Part shown: piece after piece, positions 1 through 11,900 of the stretch | Position numbering within the stretch: position 1 is the stretch's first letter | Layout: every line of letters begins with the position of its first letter | NCBI RefSeq assembly: GCF_028640845.1 | Contig: NC_080542.1 | Coordinates: forward strand, 17,266,783-17,330,782 | Direction: 5' to 3' | Length of the DNA: 64,000 nucleotides | DNA from: Ahaetulla prasina | Taxonomy: Eukaryota; Chordata; Lepidosauria; Squamata; Colubridae | Notes under the pieces: model-generated | What the model was told of the DNA's origin: nothing | Databases searched by the model: none | The model's input: the letters and a program-made list of their open reading frames with translations, nothing else | Translations under genes and position numbers: made by a program

Positions 1-1198
<1,198 letters not shown>

Positions 1199-4100
1199 TT
1201 AGATTTCTATACCGCCCTTCTCCCGAAGGACTCAGGGCGGTTTACAGCCAGAATAAGAACAGAACAATATACAATTAAAAACAAAATTAAAAATTTATTA
1301 TACAATTGGCCGAAAATTTAAAAACATTTAAAATCTAAAAAACCCATTAAAATTCATCTAGAAATTTAAAATTTAAAAAATCTAACAAAAACTTAAGCCA
1401 GCCCCGCGCGAGTAAATAAATACGTTTTCAACTCGCGGCGAAAGGTCCGAAGATCAGGTATTTGGCGCAAGCCAGGGGGAAGTTCGTTCCAGAGGGTAGG
1501 AGCCCCCACAGAGAAGGATCTTCCCCTGGGGGCTGCCAGCCGGCATTGCTTGGCGGACGGCATCCTGATAAGTCCCTCTCTGTGTGAGCGTATGGGTCGG
1601 TGGGAGGCATGGGGTAACAGTAGGCGGTCCCGTAAGTACCCAGGCCCCAAGCCATGGAGCGCTTTAAAGGTAGTAACGAAAACCTTAAAGTGCACCCGAA
1701 AGACCACAGGCAGCCAGTGCAGCGTGCGCAGGAGTGGTGTTACATGGGAGCCACGTGCGGCTCCCTCTATCACCCGTGCAGCTGCATTCTGGACTAACTG
1801 AAGCCTCCGAGTGCACTTCAAGGGGAGTCCCATGTAGAGAGCATTGCAATAATCCAAGCGAGAGGTAACAAGGGCATGAGTGACTGTGCGTAAGGCATCC
1901 TGATCAAGGAAGGGGCGCAACTGACGAACCAGGCGAACCTGGTGGAAAGCTCTCCTGGAGACGGCTGTCAAATGATCTTCGAACGACAGCCGTCCATCCA
2001 GGAGAACATCCAAGTTGCGCACCCTTTCCATTGGGGCCAATGACTCACCCCCAGCAGTCAACTACAGCTGCAGCTGATTGTATTGGGGTGCCAGCATCCA
2101 TAGCCACTCCGTCTTGGAGGGATTGAGCTTGAGCCTGTTTCTCCCCATCCAGACCCGTACGGCTTCCAAACACCAGGACAGCACTTCAACAGCTTCGTTG
2201 GGGTGGCCCGGGGTGGAAAAGTACAGCTGAGTGACATCAGCGTACAGTTGGTATCTCACCCCAAAGCCACTGATGATCTCACCCAGCGGCTTCATGTAGA
2301 TGTTGAACAGGAGGGGTGAGAGAATCGACCCTGCGGCACCCCACAAGAAAGGCGCCTCGCGGTCGACCTCTGTCCCCCTGTCAACACCGTCTGCGACCGG
2401 TCAGAGAGATAGGAGGAGAACCACCGGTAAACGGTGCCTCCCACTCCCAACCCCTCTAACCGGTGCAGCAGGATACCATGGTCGATGGTATCAAAAGCCA
2501 CTGAGAGATCTAATAGGACCAGGGCAGAGGAATAACCCCTGTCTCTGGCCCTCCAGAGATCATCCACCAACGCGACCAAAGCTGTCTCCGTACTATATCC
2601 GGGTCGGAAGCCGGACTGGAATGGGTCTAGATAGACAGCTTCATCCAGGTATTGAGGTAGCTGCTGCGCCACAACACTCTCTACAACCTTCGCAACAAAG
2701 CGAAGGTTGGAGACCGGACGATAATTACCCAAAATAGCTGGGTCCAGGGAAGGCTTCTTGAGAAGGGGTCTCACCACCGCCTCTTTCAAGGCGGCAGGGA
2801 AAACCCCCTCCAACAAGGAAGCATTAATAATCCTCTGGAGCCAGCCTCGTGTCACCTCCTGTGTGGCCAGCACCAAGCAGGAAGGGCACAGGTCCAGTAA
2901 ACATGTGATGGCGTGAAGCCTCCCCAACAACCTGTCCACGTCCTCGGGAGCCACAGGGTCAAACTCATCCCAAACAATCTCGACAAGATGCGACTCCGCC
3001 CTCTCTCTTGGATCATCCCAATTCCGGTCCAAGCCATCCCGGAGCTGAACGATTTTATCGTATAGATAACCACTAAACTCCTCGGCACGTCCCTGCAAAG
3101 GGTCATCCCGTGCCTCCTGATGAAGGAGAGAGCAGGTCACCCGAAACAGGGCGGCCGGGCGGTTATCTGCCGATGCAATGAGGGTGGAAGCATAGGAACG
3201 CTTCACCTCCCTCAGTGCCACTAGGTAGGCCTTAGAATAAGACCTAACTAGTGTCCGGTCAGCTTCGGAACGACTGGACCTCCAGGTACTCTCTAGGCGT
3301 CTTCTCCGGCGTTTCATCTCTCTCAGCCCCTCGGAGAACCAAGGGGCTGGCTGAGATCTGCGCCGGGTCAGAGGCCGCAAAGGCACGACACGGTCCAAAG
3401 CTCCAGCCGCGGCCTGTTCCCAGGCCACAACTAGTTCTTCAGCTGTGCCGTGGGCCAGATCCTCAGGGAACGGCCCAAGCTCCGTCAGGAACCTCTCGAG
3501 GTCCACCAGGTGCCTAGGACGGAACCAACGCATTGGTTCCGTCTCCCTGCGGTGGTGGGTGGCGGTCCGAAAGTCCAGGCGAAGGAGAAAATGATCTGAC
3601 CATGACACCGGTTCTGTTACTAAATCATCTAATTCCAGATCATTTAACCACTGTCCAGAGATATAAATTAGATCCAGTGTGCCTCCTCCAGTGTGCGTAG
3701 GGCCATCAATTACTTGAATCAGGTCCAAGGCCGTCATGGAAGCCTGGAACTCCCGGGCCGCCGTCGATGACAAGCCGGTCGATGGCAAGTTGAAATCCCC
3801 CATGACTATAAGTCTGGGGGTCTCAACCGCCACCCCGGCAAGCACCTCCAACAACTCGGGTAGGGCTGTAGTCACGCAGCAAGGAGCCAGGTACGTGATC
3901 AACAGGCCCAACTGATTCCTATGGCCCCACCTCACAAAGAGGGATTCACAACCGGCTATCTGAGGAACAGTGGCCTCCCTCGGCTTTAGACCTTCCCCCC
4001 CACCCCTACCTTGGGCTCTCGGTTGATGAAATGTTCGGAAACCTGGAGGGCACAACTCAACAAGGGGGACACCCCCCTCCGAGCCCAGCCAGGTCTCCGT

Positions 4101-4650
4101 AATGCCCATAAGGTCCGCGGACTCCCCCTGAATAAGGTCGCAAATCAGGGGGGCTTTATTAACCACAGACCGAGCATTACATAACATCAACCGAAGACCC
4201 AAGCTCTGAGGATCATGGCCGCCCAGGGAACGGGTAAAGATTAACGGCCGGAGCATGTGATCGCTTTTAAACAGCGAGCACGTGCTCCCAAAAATCGATA
4301 CGGCCCCCCGCTTCCGCCATATCTGCCTCTCCCACTTACCATACAGATAGAATGACCCTCTAAACCTGGAACAAACCCCTCCCCCTCTGCCTTCGGACCA
4401 GATGATGTAGTGCCGTGAGCAAGCGCAGGGACTAGACCCCTCCCCGACGGGTTACTCCCCCCACCCGTCTATTCCCTTCCTCCCCTTAAAAAACCCCTCT
4501 TTAAAAACCTATTTAAAAAACCCCAAAAATTCTTCTTGGCCGCATGCCACCTCTCTGGGTCCCAAGACCCTTCATTAAGGTAGGCCCTCGATAACCTGGA
4601 GGGCCATTCCTGCGAGGCGGGGGAACCTCGCAGTCGTAATAGCTCAGTAG
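1199..4650 (-). mobile_element. L2-like LINE, nearly full length, defective
   Basis: The minus-strand coding region runs from about 4256 to 1393. The first part (4256-2292) has an apurinic endonuclease domain (LMLCNARSVVNKAPLI, GITETWLG, RLIVMGDFNLPS, SWSDHFLL) and then reverse transcriptase ([35 protein letters not shown]). A lost G near 2337 shifts frame at the PQG motif. The next part reads [17 protein letters not shown] and YADVTQ, where the catalytic YADD is changed. A stop at 2062-2064 follows, then the C-terminal part to 1393. Positions 4257-4650 look like its 5' UTR. It lies inside the CR1 element. Confidence 0.88.
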
Positions 4651-4654
4651 GCGA

Positions 4655-5355
4655 ATATATGTGGTATCTTGCTTAATAGTGAGAGGGATCTTGGAGTCCT
4701 AGTGGACAACCATTTAGATATTAGCCAGCAGTGTGCAGCAGCTGCCAAAAAAGCCAACACAGTTCTGGGCTGCATAAACAGAGGGATAGAATCAAGATCA
4801 CATGAAGTGTTAATACCACTTTATAATGCCATGGTAAGGCCACACTTGGAATATTGCATTCAGTTTTGGTCTCCAGGATGTAAAAAAGATGTTGAGAGTC
4901 TAGAAACAGTGTAGAGAAGAGCAACAAAGATGATTAGGGGACTGGAGGCTAAAACATATGAAGAATGGTTGTAGGAACTCGGTATGTCTAGTTTAATGAA
5001 AAGAAGATTAGGGGAGAAATGATAGCGGTGTTCCAATATCTCAGGGGTTGCCACAAAGAAGAGGGAGTCAAACTATTCTCCAATGCACCTGAGGGTAGAA
5101 CAAGAAGCAATGTGTGGAAACTAATCAAGGAGAGAAGCAATCTAGAACTAAGGAGAAATTTCCTGACAGTTAGAACAATTAATCGGTGGAACAACTTGCC
5201 TGCAGAAGTTGTAAATGCTCCAACACTGGAAATTTTTAAGAAAATGTTGGATAGCCATTTGTCTGAAATGGTGTAGGGTTTCCTGCCTGGGCAGGGGTTG
5301 GACTAGAAAACCTCCAAGGTCCCTTCCAACTCTGATATTATTGTTATTATTATTA
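4655..5355 (+). mobile_element. CR1-like LINE, 3' part of the interrupted copy
   Basis: It reads [20 protein letters not shown] and [15 protein letters not shown] with stops, and then a longer open part (5019-5276) with [20 protein letters not shown] and [20 protein letters not shown]. This is the C-terminal RT/ORF2 end of CR1. The 3' UTR follows (GGGTTGGACTAGAAAACCTC) with a short TTATT tail. It continues the copy broken at 1094. Confidence 0.88.
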
Positions 5356-5404
5356 AAGGGGATCGCATGACCTTGGGACAGAGCACCAGGTCGTAAATAT
5401 AACA

Positions 5405-5700
5405 TAATAACAGAGTTCGAAGGGTTACTCACAGTTACTACTATTGAGCAAGGTACCACATATACGGTACCTGTGCATTTTGTTGTTGTTTTTTTGCCTA
5501 AATGTAGAACCTTACTTTTTTCACTGTTGAATTTCATTTTGTTAGTTAGCGCCCAATGTTCAAGTCTGTCAAGATTCTTCTGTATCTTGAGCCTATCTTC
5601 TGGAGTGTTGGCTGTTCCTGCCAGCTTGATGTCATCTGCAAATTTGATGAGTTCCCCATCTATCCCCTTGTCCAAGTCATGGAAGCAGATTGCCAAGCAT
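5405..5700 (-). mobile_element. CR1-like LINE fragment
   Basis: The minus strand reads [20 protein letters not shown] and NKMKFNSEKSKVLHLGKK, the same region as in the CR1 at 1-1094. It joins a short CR1 3' end, so the middle is missing. It sits inside a Tigger-like DNA transposon whose halves flank it. Confidence 0.75.
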
Positions 5701-6400
5701 CTTGATCACCGGGTCAAGGGAATGTTTCAAAGGTCACAACTGTGAGCAATGGTCATAAGTCCCTTTTTTCAGTCCCATTGCAACTTTGGAATGGTCACTA
5801 AATGAACTTTGTAAGTTTGACCATTCAAAGTTACAACAGCATGGGAAAAAAATGACCTATGATCAGTCCTTGTACTTAAGAATGTCACAGCATTCCCACA
5901 ATCACATTATCTAAAGTTGGGCACTGGGCCGAATATATTTACCATGGTTGCCACATCCTGGGGTCATGTGATCACCATCTTCCCAGCCAGCTTCTCACCA
6001 GCAAAGTCAATGGGGGAAGAGACTGTGGGATTCCTTTAACAATTATTGTATTGCATTTAACAACCACGGCAAAAGAGGTCATGAAATTGAATGCAACTCA
6101 CTTAACAATTGATTTGGTGATGCAGTGGTTAGAATGCCATATTGCAGGCTAATTCTGCTGACTGCCATTTGCCAGCAGTTCGGCAGTTCAAATCTCACCA
6201 GGGCTCAAGGTTGACTCAGCCTTCCATCATTTCCGAGGTCGGTAAAATTGTTGGGGGCAATAAGCTGACTCTGTAAACCATTTAGAGAGGGCTGTAAAGC
6301 ACTGTAAAGCAGTATACATGTCTAAGCGCTATTGCTATTGCTTTGCTTAGCAATGGAAATTCTGGTTCAATTGTGGTCATAAATCAAGGATTATCTGTAT
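5701..6400 (+). mobile_element. Tigger-like non-autonomous DNA transposon pieces with a nested SINE
   Basis: Sequence on both sides of a SINE belongs to the family whose complete copy is at 45908-46292 (GGTCATAAGTCCCTTTTTTC, AGCAATGGAAATTCTGG, AATCAAGGATTATCTGTA). The SINE spans about 6113-6345. It has the tRNA-like head GATGCAGTGGTTAGAATG and ends with GCTATTGCTATTGCTTT. Confidence 0.7.
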
Positions 6401-6677
6401 ACATAGCACACACACCACCAATAAAAATAGTAGCTGAGGGGCCCTTGGTTCTCATACCATGGATCCATGAACACCAAATGACAGTCAGCAGACTTGATGA
6501 TATATTTTTTTTTAATTTCACAACATATAGGCAAATTTAACCAGATTTAACTTAATTGGGAAAATGTGACAATCCTAGACTAGGCCAAGTCTAAAAATGT
6601 CAGGGAATTTCTAGAAGCCTGGCACTCTGACAAGTCAGCCATCAAAAGACACATAGACATTAACAACATCTACAGAC

Positions 6678-6965
6678 CAGGGGGGGTGAAATGCTCCCGG
6701 ATAGGACCAGATCGCACGATCCGGTAGCGATCATGGCCGGTAGTTTGGTGATCCGGTAGCAATGGCAGAGCACAGCTCCACCCACCTGCCCGGGTGTCAT
6801 TATTTTCTTGTTTTAACCAGGAAGTAATGTGTTTTTTACCTTCAGTGCATGCGCAGAAGGTCTGCGCACGCATGTGATGCACACACACATGCGAGCGAAG
6901 TGAGCACGCTTGCGCAGCCCATGCACTTCTGAACTGGTAAGGAAGGTAAATAGATTTCACCCCTG
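6678..6965 (+). mobile_element. hAT-like non-autonomous transposon
   Basis: The ends are CAGGGGGGGTGAAATGC and GATTTCACCCCTG, an imperfect inverted repeat. It is flanked by CTACAGAC (6670-6677) and CTACAGAA (6966-6973), an 8-bp target duplication with one change. It encodes nothing. Its interior is rich in GCGCATGC-type dinucleotides. Confidence 0.82.
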
Positions 6966-7345
6966 CTACAGAATATGCGAAAGAGACAATCAGGCAGCCC
7001 AAAAGGGAAGAAAAAGACTCCAGTGCTTCTCCACCAGTAATCAGCACCCAGTTCAGCATAGATTAACTCCAAGGTCAACTTCAAACTAACAGTCAAGTAA
7101 ACAATTCCCCAATCAAGAAACCACCAAACAGCCATCAGTAAACAGCCCAACCAAAGAAGCCCTAAGAGCACGCACACAGACTGGCAAGTTACCAGGAGAC
7201 AGCAAACAACACTCCTTACTAGCCCTAATGATGCTACCTAGTTGCGTAATGAAACGTTTGCAAGAAAACAAGCAAGTTTAGAGAGCACCAAGGGCCCCTC
7301 ATTTCAACCCTAAGCTACAAATATTCTCCTTTGTTGGTAAAAATA
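6966..7345 (+). repeat. Hammerhead family C repeat, degraded copy
   Basis: It holds TACCTAGTTGCGTAATGAAA, CGTTTGCAAGAAAACAAGC and then GAGAGCACCAAGGGCCCCTC. This repeat recurs at 43815-43930, 44290-44360, 49435-49535 and 55735-55845. The hammerhead-like core is decayed here (CTAATGA, GAAACGTT). Confidence 0.6.
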
Positions 7346-7621
7346 GTAGATGCTAATAAAACGAGACTGTTCTTTTTCCCCCCAGCCCCAGCCAGGTAAA
7401 TCTGTAAAGGGTTTCCAAATCAAAGAATTTCTTTATATCAGAATCCAGGAACAAACAACAACTGTAGAAGAAAAGTTCATATGGGAATTTTCACATATAT
7501 GGTTCTTACATCTTTCTAACTCAGCATTATTGCTAAGATCTAAATCCTTAAAGTGCCCCAAACACTATTAAACTGGTTGAGAAGTTTTGGAAGTTCTCAA
7601 ACTACAGTTTGTTTGTTTGTT

Positions 7622-7625
<4 letters not shown>

Positions 7626-7659
<34 letters not shown>
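7626..7659 (+). repeat. (GT)n microsatellite
   Basis: About 17 GT units follow (TTTG)n. It directly joins the family A repeat that starts TTTTCTGAGGTTTTCGTGG. Confidence 0.95.
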
Positions 7660-7666
<7 letters not shown>

Positions 7667-8262
7667 GTTTTCGTGGGTGTTTGTATGTAGGTCTTTGGTT
7701 ATTCTTCTGCGTAAAATTGGAAGTGTCTTGGCGACGTTTTGACGAGGTCTCACTCATCATCTTCAGGCTGGTATCTTCGGCTTCGTGCTTCTCGAACAAC
7801 CAGTCAGAACACAGCAAAGCTCCCAACCAATCAGCCCAAACCCCCACCAGCAGCCAAAAGGAAGAAACAGCTGCAATCCCACACTGCTCCCAGAAGCACG
7901 AAGCTGCAAACACCTCCCACGTGGACACTTCCAATTTTATGTGGGAGAATACCCGAATAACCAAAGACCTACATATATATATATATATATTTTTCTGAGG
8001 TTTTCACGGGTGTTAGTATGTAGGTCTTTGGTTGTTCGGGTTTTCTCCTGTGTAAAATTGGAAGTGTCTTGGTGACGTTTCGACGAAGTCTCATTCGTCA
8101 TCTTCAGGCTTCAGCTTCGTGCTTCTGGGAGCAATGTGTGAAACAGCTGCAATCACACATTGCTCCCAGAAGCACGAAGCTGAAGCCTGAAGATGACGAA
8201 TGAGACTAACGTCGCCAAGACACTTCCAATTTTACATGGGAGAAAACCCAAGCAACCAAAGA
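7660..8262 (+). mobile_element. Family A repeat (Penelope-like terminal repeat), inverted copies
   Basis: There are two inverted arrangements of the same sequence. 7660-7775 (minus) faces 7925-7970 (plus), and 7992-8130 (minus) faces 8170-8262 (plus). The shared landmarks are CTGAGGTTTTC, AGGTCTTTGGTTATTC, GGAAGTGTCTTGGCGACG and the hammerhead-like core. Stretches of (GT)n, (TA)n and (TACA)n sit exactly at the outer ends. Related copies are at 28910-29095 and 29110-29935. Confidence 0.65.
8074..8107 (-). ncRNA. Hammerhead-like ribozyme motif, family A
   Basis: The minus strand reads CTGAAGA, then GACGAA paired with TTCGTC around TGAGAC, then GAAAC and GTC, in 34 nt. All invariant hammerhead core bases (C3 U4 G5 A6, G8 A9, G12 A13 A14 A15.1, U16.1 H17) are present. 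Whether it cleaves is not known. Confidence 0.55.
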
Positions 8263-8263
8263 C

Positions 8264-8322
8264 CTACATACATACATACATACATACATACATACATACA
8301 TACATACATACATACATTCATA
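8264..8322 (+). repeat. (TACA)n microsatellite
   Basis: About 14 units of CATA/TACA follow directly after the end of a family A repeat. Confidence 0.95.
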
Positions 8323-8429
8323 TATCAAGAGATGCAAAACAGACAGTAATTTGAAATAAAGAATTGGGAATTTTAACAAACAAATGTGTTTCTCAACTTT
8401 AAGATGTGTTTTGGGAGTTAAAATCTGGG

Positions 8430-8482
8430 AGTTGATGTCCACACATTTTAAAGTTGCCAAGGTTGAAAAACACTGGGCTAGA
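8430..8482 (+). repeat. Fragment of the palindromic CTTGGCAACTTTAAG family
   Basis: It matches one arm of the palindrome at 37886-37974 (GTCCACACATTTTAAAGTTG, CCAAGGTTG). Confidence 0.6.
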
Positions 8483-8622
8483 AAATTTAAGGGTGTTAAA
8501 TGAATATTCTGCAAGAAATATAGATAGATGATAACATCCATCCATCCAACCAACCAACCAACAAAATATTCTTTTTGGTGTCTTTACTGGGCATCCCAAA
8601 GAGATTATTTTCAGAACTCAGT

Positions 8623-8628
8623 TTTATT
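8623..8628 (-). promoter_or_regulatory. Candidate polyadenylation signal for TEP1
   Basis: AATAAA on the minus strand, about 280 nt past the possible TEP1 stop at 8910-8912. The 8629-8900 stretch between them has no clear repeat, as expected for a 3' UTR. It supports, but does not prove, that TEP1 ends in exon 34. Confidence 0.4.
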
Positions 8629-8909
8629 TGTTGGGAAGCTGGGGGAAAGAGATAAGCCGGCTTGCTGATTTGAGAAATAAAAGGGTATCATTTACTTGCC
8701 AAATCTGTGGGATTGGAGCAAATCCCATCCTCTAATCAAGTCACCCAATGTGTTAACACATGCTTTGTTAAAGCAGCCACAACTGGGTGGATTCACAAGG
8801 GACAACCACTGGGTTTCTACAACATTTTGAGACAAATCCAAACAAATCAAAGCGACGGCTTAGCACATGATGTGGGAGTAACTTGAGGTTTTGGTCTTTG
8901 AAAGGACTT

Positions 8910-11900
8910 TCATTTGGCCATGTCACTCTGGCTTACCATCAAGTCTGGTTTCTCCATGGTGTGCCACACATGTAAGATCTCCTGCTCTTCATCAGATGGG
9001 TATATATCAAAAATAGCATTATCAATGTAACAATTTGGGAACATATCTCTGCAGGGAGAAAGTCACAATTAGATAGAGCCAGGAAATAAATCCTCCTTCC
9101 ATTTTTTCACCATCCACAGATATCTTACTCACATGGTGTTCTGGAAATTGTCTTCTCCAGGTTGAAGAACCAACAACTCTCCATTACTGAGACCACAAAC
9201 CGAAGCACCCAAGGTGGGGAGTGTCCCCATGCACAGCACAGAGACTCCTTTGGTTTGCCACAAGATTCTCCTATGCGTCAAGCTAAGCAAGAGGGAAAAG
9301 ACAACTAGCTAAAGAGAGTTGTGGAAATGCAACTGATGGGTGACTCAACAAACTCAACAAATGACAAGAACCATCTGCTATAGGTAGTCTCTTGAATCAG
9401 CTGGGCAGGAGATTTGTCCAGCAAGATCAAACCAAGGATCTGTCCAGTTGGCCCTTTCTCAATGTAACATTAACAGAGAGATAGAATCAAAATCATATGA
9501 AGTGTTAGTACCACTTTATAATGCCTTGGAAAGGCCACACTTGGAATATTGCATCTGGTTTTGATCACCACAGTATAAAAAAAAAAGATGTTGAGATTCT
9601 TTCTCAAGAGCAGACAAGATGTTGTTCTAAAGAGCAACAAAGTTGATTAGGGGACTGGAGGCTAAAACATATGAAGAACGGTTGCAGGATTTGGGTATGT
9701 CTAGTTTAATGAAAAGAAGGAGTGGGGTGACATGGTAGTGATATTCTAATATCTCAGAGACTGCCATAGTGGTGAAATTTGAACCAGTTTGCCACCGGTT
9801 CATTGGCCGTGCATGCGTGCTGTGTGCCAAATGCGTGCTGCGCTTGCATGCACAATACGCACCAAAAAAAGGCTTGGGAAGGTAAGTAGAGCAGCGAGGG
9901 GGGGAATCAGCTGTACTGCACAATTTAGATTAATAGAAAGCAGGATTTCCTGCTTTTTAGAGATTTCAAGTCACGCAGCACAGCTGATCATTGGAAATAC
10001 TGGTTTGGAGGAACCAGTAGCTTTTTTTTACTACTGGTTCACCCGAACCATTAGTTTTTATTACTACTGGTTTGCCCGAACTGGTGCGATCTGGTAGCAT
10101 TTCATCACTGGGCTGCCACAAAGAAGAGGGGCCAACCTGTTCTACAAAACACCTGTAGGCAGAACAAGAAGCAATGAATGGAAATTAATCAAAGAGAAGC
10201 AATCTAGAACTAAGGAGAAATTTCCTGACAGTTAGAACAATTAATCAGGGGAGCAATTTGCCTCCAGAAATTGTGGTTGCTCTAAAACTGGAAGTTTTAA
10301 AGAAGAGACTGGACAACCATTTGTCTGAAATAGTATGGGTTTCCTGCTTGAGCAGGGGATTGGACCAGAAGACCTCCAGGGTCCCTTCTGTTATATCTTC
10401 AAAATATTTTGGGGATTGCAGTTCCCTAAATCCAGACTTGACTTTATCTTTTGACAATCTCAAAGTGTTACAGTGGGAAGACTGAGCTCATCTATTTTCC
10501 ATTTTGGACCAGTTCAAGCAAGCCACAAAAACTGTTCAGTCTTTCTTGGATCATTTGTCTCTGCAACTGAGTGCTTCTAACTCCTAACCATCTACCTGAT
10601 AGTTCTATTGCTCCTCTGGCATTAAAATCTTGTGGCTGTGAATTCCACAAAACCTTATACAAGACCTTTTCTTCTTCATGTGCTTGGAACTACTTGCTTC
10701 ATGTCAAAGAGAGTCTTCTGCAAGACAGAAACCCGTGATGGCAAACCTATGGCACGTGTGCCACAGGTGGCACGCGGAGCCATATCTGTGATCATGCAAG
10801 CATTGCCCTAGCTCAGCTCCAGTGTACATGCACGTGCCTGCCAGTTGATTTTCAGGCTTTCTGGGCCCACCAGAGGTCAGGAAACTGGCTGTTTCCGGCC
10901 TCTGGAGGGCTTCCGGGGGGGGGAGGCCGTTTTCACCCTCCCCAAGCTCCAAGAAAGTCTCTGGAGCCTGGGGAGGGTGAAAAACGGGCCTACCAGGTCC
11001 ACCATTGCATCACGTGCCAAAATAGACAAAGTAACAGGTCAACCAATGGGGACTGTTCGGAAACTGAAACATAGTATTTGTTTGAATGGGGCCATAAGAG
11101 CGGGGGGGGAGGGGGTTGTGTGCGCATGCATGGGTGGTGGGGCACACTGAATTATGGATGTGGGCATGCATGCACTTAATCCCCTCCCCTCAGACTCCCC
11201 CCACTTTTGGCACGCGACGGCAAAAAGGTTAGCCATCACTGACATAGATCATAGAATAACACAATTGGAAGAGACCTTCAAGGTCTTCTAGTCCAACTTG
11301 CTCTTTAAGCAAGAGATCCTCCACCATTCTGGACAAATGGCTGTCCAGTTTCTTCCTGAAAACTTCCAGTATGGGAACGGTCGCAACTTCCAGAGATAAG
11401 TGTCAAAAATACTCATAAGTCACTTTTTTCAGTGCTGCTGTAGCTCCGAACGGTCACTAAGTGAGTAGTTGTTAAGTCAAGGACTCCCTGTATGGAGTAC
11501 GAAGACTATGGAGAATTTTTCTGCTTCTTACAGCAGTTGCTGTTGGGGTTGAACAGACTCCAAGGAGTGACCCATGTATAAATCCAGCCAGAGGTGGGTT
11601 TCAGCAGGTTCTGACCAGTTCTGGAGAACCGGTAGTGAAAATTTTGAGTAGTTTGGAGAACCGGTAGCAAAAAATCTGACTGGCTCCGCCCCCATCTGTT
11701 CTCTGCCTCCCAATCCCAGCTGATTGGGTGGAAATGTGGATTTTTCGGTATCCTTCCTCTGGAGTGGGGTGGCAACGAAGATTTTACAGTAATCTTCCCA
11801 TGCCACGCCCACCAAGACACACCCACAGAACCGGTAGTAAAAAAAATTTGAAACCCACCACTGAATCCAGCAGAGAAAGAGGTGGACGGTGACCGCCCAC

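Noticed and set aside
6966..7570. Missing TEP1 C-terminal exons
   Set aside because: Minus-strand frames near 7059-6670 and 7177-6842 lack WD40 motifs and overlap a hAT-like element and a family C repeat.
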